Assembly: GCA_946479225.1 (NCBI GenBank)
Contig: CAMLFI010000129.1
Span: 1 to 7,087, forward strand
Direction: 5' to 3'
DNA: 7,087 nucleotides
Origin: an uncultured Mucilaginibacter sp.
GTDB lineage: Bacteria > Bacteroidota > Bacteroidia > Sphingobacteriales > Sphingobacteriaceae
The first letter of the stretch is position 1. Every line of letters begins with the position of its first letter. The position numbers and the translations under genes are program-made. The notes beneath the pieces are model-generated. The model did not search any database. It was not told the origin of the DNA and saw only the letters and a list, made by a program, of their open reading frames with translations. Of the stretch, positions 1 through 4,855 are shown one piece after another.

Positions 1-405
1 AAGTTTTCCGTTTACATATACTTCGCTATTCATATACACACCGTCAAAGTTGATTAGGGTTTGTGTGTAGGGTTCGCCTGCTTTTAGGGTAAATGTTTTT
101 CTGTACCATGCTGTGCCGCCCAGTGTATAGCCGGTTGCTGTAGCACCGGGACTGGTTTTAGAAAACGGGCCAACTACTTCGCCGGGCTTTTGGTTGGGTA
201 GATTTTCAATACTCCAATCATGTGGCAGGTCAATATTTCTCCATGATGCGTCGTTAAAAGCAGTTGCTTCAGCGCCGGTTACATCTCCTTTATAAAACTT
301 CCAGTCTGCATCAAAAAGCGACTCATTTCTTGCGTTTTGCGCATTAGTACTTAAATTTAAAAAAATAAAGCAAAGCGTTATAAACAGCGTAACGTTAGGT
401 TTCAT
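1..405 (-). CDS. Secreted glycoside hydrolase family 2 (beta-galactosidase-like), N-terminal part
   Basis: Reading the minus strand from an ATG at 405 gives 135 residues before the left edge, so only the N-terminus is present. Residues 1-22 are a signal peptide (basic start, hydrophobic core FITLCFIFLNL) with likely cleavage at NA|Q, typical of Bacteroidota exported proteins. The mature start has the hallmarks of the GH2 sugar-binding (jelly-roll) domain: DADWKFYKGD near 32-41, ASWRNIDLPHDWSIE near 53-67, GGTAWYRKTF near 96-105 and NFDGVYMNSEVYVNGK near 119-134. In this family the catalytic TIM barrel lies further along, outside the window. The expected role is exo-hydrolysis of beta-linked galactosides or related glycans in the periplasm or outside the cell. 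Family assignment is firm. The exact substrate (galactoside, glucuronide or mannoside) cannot be told from this part. It is divergent from the small gene at 520. Confidence 0.9.
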   Translation of the reverse strand, partial: MKPNVTLFITLCFIFLNLSTNAQNARNESLFDADWKFYKGDVTGAEATAFNDASWRNIDLPHDWSIENLPNQKPGEVVGPFSKTSPGATATGYTLGGTAWYRKTFTLKAGEPYTQTLINFDGVYMNSEVYVNGKL

Positions 406-430
406 AATAGAATGGTTGTTATTGGATGTT

Positions 431-462
431 CAATAATACTATTTTTTTGGTAAGGTTTACCA
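431..462 (-). promoter_or_regulatory. Possible promoter and small inverted repeat upstream of the GH2 gene
   Basis: On the minus strand TATTATTG (438-431) differs by one base from the Bacteroidota -7 box TAnnTTTG and would start transcription about 20-25 nt before the GH2 ATG. No good -33 TTTG is seen at the right spacing. Just upstream lies a short inverted repeat, TGGTAA (448-453) and TTACCA (457-462) with a 3-nt spacer, which could bind a regulator. Both are weak on their own. Confidence 0.3.
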
Positions 463-477
463 GATGCGCTGATAAAA

Positions 478-493
478 ACTACATCGATGTAGT
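478..493. promoter_or_regulatory. Perfect 16-bp palindrome, candidate operator
   Basis: ACTACATCGATGTAGT is a perfect palindrome with no spacer. It sits in the divergent intergenic region, 72 bp upstream of the GH2 start and 26 bp upstream of the ATG at 520. Its right edge touches TATATTTA (493-500), one base off the TAnnTTTG -7 box, which would serve the small plus-strand gene. A dimeric repressor bound here would cover that promoter. The operator role is inferred; the symmetry is seen directly. Confidence 0.5.
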
Positions 494-519
494 ATATTTA
501 TTACCTAAGATTGATAACG

Positions 520-693
520 ATGAAAGAAGGACAACAAATAAGACCGGAATGGGTACCGGAGGCATATAAAGAAGATAAGCCGGAAGTGAGGGGTAAGGGT
601 AGTGTGGCTAAAACGGAGCTTACAGCGCCATTATATTCCGGTAAAAAGACCCCTTCGAGAGGTAGGGTAGGCAACACACGCAAAAAGCCCTAA
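520..693 (+). CDS. Small hypothetical protein, 57 residues, basic C-terminus
   Basis: I do not recognise this protein. I take the ATG at 520 as the start rather than the in-frame TTG at 511, which gives 57 residues. It is hydrophilic, with no signal peptide or membrane segment and no cysteine. The N-terminal part is mixed-charge (MKEGQQIRPEWVPEAYKED) and the last 17 residues are rich in Lys, Arg and Gly (GKKTPSRGRVGNTRKKP), so it may be disordered or bind nucleic acid. A near-consensus -7 box at 493-500 (TATATTTA) would give a leader of about 15 nt or less. An open frame on the opposite strand (501-683) is judged a shadow. No function can be assigned. That it is a real gene rests on codon use, the promoter-like box and the start context. 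Confidence 0.5.
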   Translation: MKEGQQIRPEWVPEAYKEDKPEVRGKGSVAKTELTAPLYSGKKTPSRGRVGNTRKKP

Positions 694-706
694 AACAAAA
701 TGTGCA
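682..706 (+). repeat. Left copy of an imperfect 25-27 bp direct repeat
   Basis: This copy has the same order of blocks as 1653-1679: A5, a C-rich run, TAAAA(A), then CAAAATGTGCA. The longest exact stretch, AAAACAAAATGTGCA, is 15 bp (692-706 and 1665-1679). The copies differ in the length of the C and A runs and by one G. They lie about 970 bp apart in the same orientation and bracket the tRNA remnant and the gene at 806-1540. The left copy overlaps the end of the small gene at 520. Confidence 0.55.
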
Positions 707-720
707 TTCCGATTTTACAT

Positions 721-755
721 TGAGAGGGTCACTGGTTCGAACCCAGTAACTCCAA
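721..755 (+). pseudogene. tRNA 3'-half remnant (possible attachment-site scar)
   Basis: A complete T-arm is visible: stem ACTGG (731-735), loop TTCGAAC (736-742), stem CCAGT (743-747). It is followed by a 7-nt acceptor 3' strand AACTCCA (748-754) and a discriminator-like A (755). Before it, TGAGA (721-725) fits the 3' side of an anticodon stem and GGGTC (726-730) a short variable loop. The 5' half is missing: no TGGAGTT-like acceptor strand, D-arm or pairing 5' anticodon stem lies upstream, where the sequence is instead the direct repeat and unrelated DNA. CCA is not encoded, as is usual in Bacteroidota. A fragment starting at the anticodon stem and running to the 3' end is the classic footprint of integration by a tyrosine recombinase. 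The isoacceptor cannot be named with confidence. Confidence 0.7.
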
Positions 756-805
756 AGAATAAAAAGTGCGACTGAAATATTTGCTTTGTTGTTTGTCACT
801 ATTGC

Positions 806-1540
806 TCACCTATATCTTACCACATTCACACTATTGCCAAAGACATCCAAATACCCTTCCACCTTTTCATTTTTAAAAAAGACAATGAAATGCCCTTCGC
901 GCGTTTTGATTACTTCTGCATCGTAACTCCAAAGGCTTTCTTGCGACACAACATCGATTGTTACCAGTTTTTTATCCTGTATTTTACCGAGGTAAGTTTT
1001 CCTATAATCCGTAAACAGATGGTATAACTGGCCGTTTAAAGGAAAACTTAATAACATAGATACTTTCATTGTGTCTAGAAGTATTTTGGAGCCTTTGGTG
1101 GATTTAGTCTCATCATCGCCAACGTACATGATTATTCTTTTCCCAACTACTACACGCGGTTTAGGAAGTTTAAAAACATTTAATAATTCGGGATTTTCTA
1201 TTTCAAGTACCTGCGAAAATCCAACCATGTGGTTGAGTGTGGCAGTAACAAAATATTTGCCATCTAATTTATTTATTACAAGCGGACAACTCGCAACGCA
1301 AGAACGTTCAATACCAGTTTTTTTATTTTTAAACCATACTGTTCCACCCCATTCCCCGCTACAGGTTTTTCTTACGACATATTTATCATCCTCAAAGAAC
1401 TTTAGGGTTTCCCTACGAAAATTACTAATAGATTTTTTGTTGAACGTATCAGGTGCAATAATCTCCTTTATCTGAAATATTTGAGCTAGACACTTCGATT
1501 GAAAGATTAATATGAACAGAATTGCCGGAATAAATTTCAT
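806..1540 (-). CDS. Secreted protein of unknown function, 244 residues
   Basis: I do not recognise the family. The reading frame extends back to a TTG at 1576, but I choose the ATG at 1540 because it puts a proper signal peptide at the very start: MKFIPAILFILIFQSKCLAQ, with probable cleavage at A19|Q20. The Cys at 17 is not in a good lipobox, so a lipoprotein is unlikely. The mature part is rich in beta-prone segments and has three cysteines close together (about residues 60, 81 and 85, in KTCSGEWGG and RSCVASCP). A conserved-looking stretch, INKLDGKYFVTATLNHMVGF, follows. There are no membrane segments, known catalytic motifs or repeats. GC sampled over several lines is near 36%, against mid-40s or higher in rng, which suggests transfer or weak constraint. 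It stands alone, between the tRNA remnant and the rng terminator. Confidence 0.75.
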   Translation of the reverse strand: MKFIPAILFILIFQSKCLAQIFQIKEIIAPDTFNKKSISNFRRETLKFFEDDKYVVRKTCSGEWGGTVWFKNKKTGIERSCVASCPLVINKLDGKYFVTATLNHMVGFSQVLEIENPELLNVFKLPKPRVVVGKRIIMYVGDDETKSTKGSKILLDTMKVSMLLSFPLNGQLYHLFTDYRKTYLGKIQDKKLVTIDVVSQESLWSYDAEVIKTREGHFIVFFKNEKVEGYLDVFGNSVNVVRYR

Positions 1541-1652
1541 GAACAGGTTTAGCTGATTTAATACGAATATAATCAATTAAAGCTTTCATGTTTGCTAACT
1601 ACAGCATAATTAAGAGATGATTTGCGTTAAAGCAAAGAGTAACTAAGTCTCG

Positions 1653-1679
1653 AAAAACCCCCTAAAAACAAAATGTGCA
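1653..1679 (+). repeat. Right copy of the imperfect direct repeat
   Basis: This is the partner of 682-706. Here the repeat coincides with the T-rich tail of the rng terminator when read on the minus strand and runs 7 nt into its stem. One reading is that this is the original copy and the left one was made or carried in when DNA entered at the terminator. The other is that the likeness reflects a common low-complexity terminator tail. Confidence 0.5.
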
Positions 1680-1704
1680 GACACTAATTAAAGCGTCTGC
1701 ACAT
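1653..1704 (-). terminator. Intrinsic terminator of rng
   Basis: A perfect 10-bp stem, ATGTGCAGAC (1673-1682) with GTCTGCACAT (1695-1704), encloses a 12-nt loop. On the minus strand it is followed by TTTTGTTTTTAGGGGGTTTTT-like sequence, giving a U-rich tail. It lies 25 nt past the rng stop codon and is well placed to end that transcript before the gene at 806-1540. Confidence 0.8.
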
Positions 1705-1730
1705 CTTCTAATCTGCATATCCGCACATCT
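1697..1730. repeat. Three near-identical 10-bp units
   Basis: CTGCACATCT (1697-1706), CTGCATATCC (1713-1722) and CCGCACATCT (1721-1730) are variants of YYGCAYATCY, at spacings of 16 and 8 bp. The first overlaps the terminator stem and the last the rng stop codon. This looks like a small degenerate tandem array, possibly from replication slippage. No function is evident. Confidence 0.35.
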
Positions 1731-3279
1731 ACAACTTAATCTCTTCGTCTTTTGATGAGAAGAAGTGAAACTCAGTTATCTGGTAGGCAGGGTTGCTTTT
1801 AACCTTTATCCATTGGTTATATTTAAAGTACCATTTACGCTGAACATTGAACAAGCCCTTTTTAATGAATGCTTCAACATACGGGTGCACACAAAGTGTA
1901 ATGCCGCGCTCGTTTTGTTCAAGCAATATATAGTTAAAGTTATTCTCAATATCGTCTATCAGCAACACCGTTGGCCTTATGGTGCCGGTACCATGGCAGG
2001 CAGGGCATACTTCGCTGGTAACAATATTCATTTCGGGCCTTACACGCTGACGGGTAATTTGTACCAATCCAAATTTGCTCGGTGGCAAAATGGTATGCTT
2101 GGCCCTGTCGTGCGCCATTTCTGCGCGCAGGTAGTCAAACAGTTCCTTGCGGTTGGTAGGCTTGTGCATGTCAATAAAATCGATCACCACAATACCACCC
2201 ATATCGCGCAGGCGCAGTTGCCTTGCAATTTCTTTAGCAGCTTCTTTATTCACCTGGAAAGCGTTCTCTTCCTGGTTTTCTTTGCTTGCTGTGCGGTTGC
2301 CGCTATTAACGTCAATAACGTGCAACGCTTCGGTATGTTCTATAACCAGGTAGGCGCCGCCCGCAAGGTTAACGGTTTTACCAAAAGCCCCTTTTATTTG
2401 CTTGTCAATGCCGTAATGTTCAAATATCGGTTCTTTGTGCTTGTGCAGCTTAACGATACTTTCCATATCCGGAGAGATGTCGTGTATATACGATTTCACC
2501 TCTTCAAACAAACTAGGGTCGTTTAAATAAACATTCTGAAAATCGGGATTTAATATATCCCTTAAAATTGTTGAGGTACGGCCAATTTCGCCCAATACCT
2601 TCTTCCCCGGCTCTACAATTGGTAGGCGCGTAACAAAGGCTTCCCACTTTGATATTAAATCAAGCAGGTCTTTTTGCATTTCAGTTACACCTTTTCCTTC
2701 GGAAACGGTACGGATAATAACCCCAAAATTTTTGGGCTTAATGCTTTCCACTATCTTGCGCAGGCGTGTGCGTTCGGTGTTGCTCTTTATCTTTTTTGAT
2801 ATGGATATCACATCAGAAAAAGGCACCAGTACTACGTAACGGCCGGCTATTGACAAGTCGGAGCTTAAACGCGGCCCCTTGGTAGATATAGGTTCCTTTG
2901 CAATTTGCACCGGAACAAGCTGATTTTTTACCAATACTTCAGAGATCTTTCCTCCCTTACTTATATCGTCGTCAAGCTTTAAACCATCTAACAATTTAGA
3001 CTTGTAGCTCCCGCCACGCACCTGTTTGGTCAGTTTAAGCAGGCTTTGTACCTGCGGACCAAGGTCAAGATAGTGCAAGAAGGCATCTTTCTCGTAGCCA
3101 ACATCAACAAAAGCGGCATTTAGCCCGGGCATTAGCTTTTTAATGCGCCCGAGGTAAATATCGCCAACAGTATAATTGTTGCTTATTTGTTCTTTATGAA
3201 GCTCTACGAGTTGTTTATCCTGTAATAATGCAATGGTAGCCCCGTTGGGGGATGAATCGATAATTAATTCTTTTATCAA
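1729..3279 (-). CDS. rng: Ribonuclease G/E family endoribonuclease
   Basis: This is an RNase G/E family endonuclease, which cuts single-stranded AU-rich RNA in rRNA maturation and mRNA turnover in the cytoplasm. Its 516 residues match an RNase G-sized protein without the long C-terminal scaffold of E. coli RNase E. The S1 RNA-binding domain starts near residue 35 (VGDIYLGRIKKLMPGLNAAFVDVGYEKDAF, broken here to note VGDIY at 38 and AFVDVG at 56) and carries an insertion at about 81-115. The 5'-sensor/RNase H-like part shows RLSSDLSIAGRYVVLVP (137-153) and RTVSEG (190-195). The metal-binding aspartates are D323 in VIDVNSGN and D367 in VVIDFIDM. The Zn-link CPACHGTG has C425 and C428. The start appears to be TTG at 3279, because an in-frame TAG lies two codons upstream. 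It follows a terminator and has its own candidate promoter, so it is probably transcribed separately from the HU operon. Confidence 0.95.
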   Translation of the reverse strand: MIKELIIDSSPNGATIALLQDKQLVELHKEQISNNYTVGDIYLGRIKKLMPGLNAAFVDVGYEKDAFLHYLDLGPQVQSLLKLTKQVRGGSYKSKLLDGLKLDDDISKGGKISEVLVKNQLVPVQIAKEPISTKGPRLSSDLSIAGRYVVLVPFSDVISISKKIKSNTERTRLRKIVESIKPKNFGVIIRTVSEGKGVTEMQKDLLDLISKWEAFVTRLPIVEPGKKVLGEIGRTSTILRDILNPDFQNVYLNDPSLFEEVKSYIHDISPDMESIVKLHKHKEPIFEHYGIDKQIKGAFGKTVNLAGGAYLVIEHTEALHVIDVNSGNRTASKENQEENAFQVNKEAAKEIARQLRLRDMGGIVVIDFIDMHKPTNRKELFDYLRAEMAHDRAKHTILPPSKFGLVQITRQRVRPEMNIVTSEVCPACHGTGTIRPTVLLIDDIENNFNYILLEQNERGITLCVHPYVEAFIKKGLFNVQRKWYFKYNQWIKVKSNPAYQITEFHFFSSKDEEIKL

Positions 3280-3294
3280 CTGCTACTCCATTTC

Positions 3295-3331
3295 TTAATG
3301 CCAATTTTGAGCGTGCTCAAAGGCATATTAA
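3295..3331 (-). promoter_or_regulatory. Long inverted repeat in the rng 5' region
   Basis: An inner perfect 7-bp pair, TTTGAGC (3306-3312) and GCTCAAA (3315-3321) with 2 nt between, is flanked by TTAATGCC (3295-3302) and GGCATATTAA (3322-3331), which pair apart from a 2-nt bulge. The whole forms a stem of about 15 bp with a 3-nt asymmetric bulge, only 16 nt upstream of the rng TTG. It could be an operator, or an mRNA hairpin if transcription starts further upstream. In E. coli, RNase E controls its own mRNA through a 5'-UTR hairpin; a similar role here is inference only. Confidence 0.5.
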
Positions 3332-3348
3332 TTGAGGGTAAAAAACAA
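3318..3348 (-). promoter_or_regulatory. Candidate rng promoter
   Basis: On the minus strand, TTG (3348-3346) is followed after 20 nt by TGCCTTTG (3325-3318), one base off the TAnnTTTG -7 box, at the spacing known for Bacteroidota promoters. It lies just downstream of the terminator that ends the HU operon and would start RNA roughly 35 nt before the rng TTG. The -7 box overlaps the inverted repeat at 3295-3331. If this is the real promoter, that repeat works as a DNA site rather than a full RNA hairpin. Confidence 0.45.
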
Positions 3349-3379
3349 TAAATGCGTATCTGCTTTGCTATAAAAGCAA

Positions 3380-3404
3380 ACAAAATAGGGGGCCTAAAAG
3401 CCCC
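3380..3404 (-). terminator. Terminator after the HU-TPR-basic protein operon
   Basis: GGGGC (3389-3393) pairs with GCCCC (3400-3404) around a 6-nt loop. Read on the minus strand, the stem is followed at once by TATTTTGTTTG, a U-rich tail. It sits 5 nt after the stop codon of the 29-residue gene. A second short stem, TTTGCT (3364-3369) with AGCAAA (3375-3380), follows. The short stem may allow some read-through into rng. Confidence 0.65.
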
Positions 3405-3409
3405 TTATC

Positions 3410-3499
3410 TTATTTCTTTTTGTGCCTGTTTTTTCTTAAACGCTTTTTGCGTTTGTGCGTAGCCATTTTATGTCTTTTACGTTTTTTACCGCTTGGCAT
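3410..3499 (-). CDS. Very small, very basic protein (29 residues), possibly ribosomal
   Basis: Minus-strand ATG at 3499, stop TAA at 3412-3410, 29 residues. The peptide starts MPSGKKRKRHKMATHKRKKR and ends LRKNRHKKK; about two thirds of it is Lys, Arg or His, with no acidic residue. This is the composition of a small ribosomal or RNA-binding protein. It lies 27 bp after the TPR gene and just before a good terminator, so it is the last gene of the HU operon. I have a memory of near-identical short ORFs beside RNase G in other Bacteroidota. A Bacteroidota-specific ribosomal protein, bL38, was described in the Flavobacterium johnsoniae ribosome structure, but I cannot confirm this is it. It is easily missed by gene finders because of its length. 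Confidence 0.8.
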   Translation of the reverse strand: MPSGKKRKRHKMATHKRKKRLRKNRHKKK

Positions 3500-3526
3500 A
3501 ATAATAATTTTTTAAATGTGTTTAAC

Positions 3527-4375
3527 TTAATTTTGTAATTCCTTTATATACTGGTCAATGCGCTGAGCAAATGATGGATCAGGCATTAGTTCCTTGCATT
3601 TTTGGTAAGCCGCAATGGCCTCCTGTTTTTTGCCTATTTGCTTGCAGCTTTCGGCTAAATAAAAATAAGCTTCAAAATCAGGCTTAATGGCTATCAGCGT
3701 TTTAAAACGCGCAACAGCTTTATCATACTGGCCTGATTTCATGGAGAACAAACCCAAATTAAGGTTCGCTGCCACATTGTTAGGGTCTTTCTCAACCACC
3801 TCGCGCAGCAAAGCTATACCTTGCATTGGCGATGCGCCACCGTTAACATAAGCCACACCCAAACCTGTTTTTGCATCAAGGCTGGATGGGTTAAGTTTGG
3901 TAGCATTTTGAAATGCTTCAACCGCGTTAGTTACAAACGTTGGCCCGGCCGCAGTGTCTGCAGACAGTTTATAAGCCTCGTTAAAACGAATACCGGCATT
4001 TATCCATTGGTTAAAAGACTTCTCTTTGCGTGCAGCTGCCAGGTAATAGAAGGCGGCCGGCGCAGGCTGATTCACATCGTCCCAGGTTTTTGCCAGTTGT
4101 TTTTCAAGATCTGTTTTTTCAGCATCGGTTGATGCTTTTTGAAGCTTCGCTTCCAGATCATTGATCTTTACTGATAAACCCTGACCAATAGCAGCTTTTG
4201 CAGTGGCAGATACCGTCTCAACCGTAACATTTGCTGCCGGGGCAACGCCTGCTTTGGCATTTTGAGGGGCATCATGGCTGCTGTCTTCTTTAGTTAAAGC
4301 CTTTAGGGGTTGACGATACAAATAGCCCATAACAGCCAAAATGGCTACAACGAATGCTATTTGTTTGGTTCTCAT
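3527..4375 (-). CDS. Membrane-anchored TPR protein
   Basis: This 282-residue protein has one N-terminal hydrophobic segment (about residues 4-20, KQIAFVVAILAVMGYLY) after a short basic start, so it is probably an inner-membrane protein with its body in the periplasm, or an uncleaved export signal. A low-complexity Ala/Pro/Lys linker (about 28-66) and a possible coiled coil (about 68-97, KINDLEAKLQKASTDAEKTDL region) follow. The C-terminal half holds tetratricopeptide repeats, about 148-163 (partial), 166-197, 200-231 and 234-265, with typical spacing of Gly, Ala and Tyr and closing Pro (KLNPSS, EKDPNN, AIKPDF, ELMPDP). TPR arrays act as protein-binding scaffolds; the partner is not evident. 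The gene starts 18 bp after HU and is followed after 27 bp by the basic peptide gene, so it belongs to their operon. Confidence 0.85.
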   Translation of the reverse strand: MRTKQIAFVVAILAVMGYLYRQPLKALTKEDSSHDAPQNAKAGVAPAANVTVETVSATAKAAIGQGLSVKINDLEAKLQKASTDAEKTDLEKQLAKTWDDVNQPAPAAFYYLAAARKEKSFNQWINAGIRFNEAYKLSADTAAGPTFVTNAVEAFQNATKLNPSSLDAKTGLGVAYVNGGASPMQGIALLREVVEKDPNNVAANLNLGLFSMKSGQYDKAVARFKTLIAIKPDFEAYFYLAESCKQIGKKQEAIAAYQKCKELMPDPSFAQRIDQYIKELQN

Positions 4376-4393
4376 TGCCTTTTAACAGATTGC

Positions 4394-4681
4394 TTAAGCT
4401 TTGTTGCCTGTTTTTACTTTTTCAACAAAAGTTTTAGCCGGCTTAAAGCTTGGTACAAAGTGCTCCGGTATAATGATGGCCGTGTTTTTAGAGATATTAC
4501 GTGCTGTTTTTTTAGCTCTTTTTTTAATAACAAAACTACCGAACCCTCTAACGTATACATTCTCGCCGCTAACCATAGAGTTTTTTACTACTTTAAAAAA
4601 CGCCTCAACTGTTTCCTGAACGTCAACTTTTTCTATACCTGTTTTGGAAGAGATCTCGGTTATAATTTCTGCTTTAGTCAT
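4394..4681 (-). CDS. hup: HU/IHF-family nucleoid DNA-binding protein
   Basis: At 95 residues this is a normal-length HU-family protein that binds and bends DNA as a dimer in nucleoid packing, replication and recombination. The N-terminal helices (1-38, MTKAEIITEISSKTGIEKVD) lead to the signature VYVRGFGSFVIKKRAKKTAR (42-61), then the DNA-binding beta-arm and FKPAKTFVEKVK at the C-terminus. The arm carries RNI (61-63) where canonical HU and IHF have RNP, so the proline that wedges between base pairs is absent. It is probably the first gene of the HU-TPR-basic peptide operon, transcribed from the TACTTTTG box at 4736-4729. An AAGGA lies 9 nt before the ATG, unusual in a group that seldom uses Shine-Dalgarno pairing. 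A single HU gene is seen here; others may exist elsewhere. Confidence 0.95.
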   Translation of the reverse strand: MTKAEIITEISSKTGIEKVDVQETVEAFFKVVKNSMVSGENVYVRGFGSFVIKKRAKKTARNISKNTAIIIPEHFVPSFKPAKTFVEKVKTGNKA

Positions 4682-4728
4682 GTTTTTATTTCCTTTTAAT
4701 ATATTATTACTTAACTGATTTGGGGTTG

Positions 4729-4736
4729 CAAAAGTA
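4729..4736 (-). promoter_or_regulatory. -7 box of the HU operon promoter
   Basis: TACTTTTG on the minus strand fully matches TAnnTTTG. TTTC lies 20 nt upstream where TTTG is expected at -33. The box ends 47 nt before the HU ATG, giving a leader of about 40-45 nt. The divergent mutY box has the identical sequence, so the 174-bp gap holds two back-to-back promoters. Confidence 0.7.
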
Positions 4737-4840
4737 TCTCTTTATTGGCAAAGTTTGAAATAAATAACGCTTTTTTTTTACGAGGGTACCTAATACACGC
4801 ATATATATTACAAATGCCACACAATTAGCGGTATATCTTA

Positions 4841-4848
4841 TACTTTTG
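4841..4848 (+). promoter_or_regulatory. -7 box of the mutY promoter
   Basis: TACTTTTG fully matches TAnnTTTG and ends 7 nt before the mutY ATG at 4856. With the start point a few nt downstream, the leader would be only about 3-4 nt. No clear -33 TTTG is seen about 20 nt upstream (ATTAG instead). Confidence 0.65.
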
Positions 4849-4855
4849 CGGGTCA

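Noticed and set aside
501..683. 60-codon open frame on the minus strand opposite the small gene at 520
   Set aside because: It is antisense to the frame with the better start context and promoter-like box. Its protein reads like a shadow, and it would run into the GH2 promoter region.
670..755. Complete tRNA gene
   Set aside because: No 5' acceptor strand complementary to AACTCCA, no D-arm and no pairing anticodon stem lie upstream; only the 3' half exists.
721..755. 3' end of a tmRNA gene
   Set aside because: The T-arm and acceptor strand are tRNA-like, but the acceptor does not match the usual tmRNA CAGCTCC end. No tag-coding region or 5' piece is present.
1071..1475. 134-codon plus-strand open frame
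   Set aside because: It is fully antisense to the secreted-protein gene, which has a clear signal peptide. It has no promoter box or recognisable domain.
1452..1589. 46-codon minus-strand frame from the ATG at 1589, overlapping the secreted-protein start
   Set aside because: It is out of frame with the signal peptide, short, with no promoter box, and simply overlaps the start of the better-supported gene.
1621..1636. TTTGC...GCAAA inverted repeat upstream of the secreted-protein gene
   Set aside because: Only a 5-bp arm pair in AT-rich DNA with no aligned promoter box; easily chance.
1765..2526. 253-codon plus-strand open frame
   Set aside because: It is antisense to rng, whose catalytic motifs fix the true frame. 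The product is a Phe/His/Val-rich shadow.
4310..4699. Plus-strand open frames over the HU gene
   Set aside because: They are antisense to an unmistakable HU protein, and the product is rich in Phe/Tyr/Cys as expected of a shadow frame.
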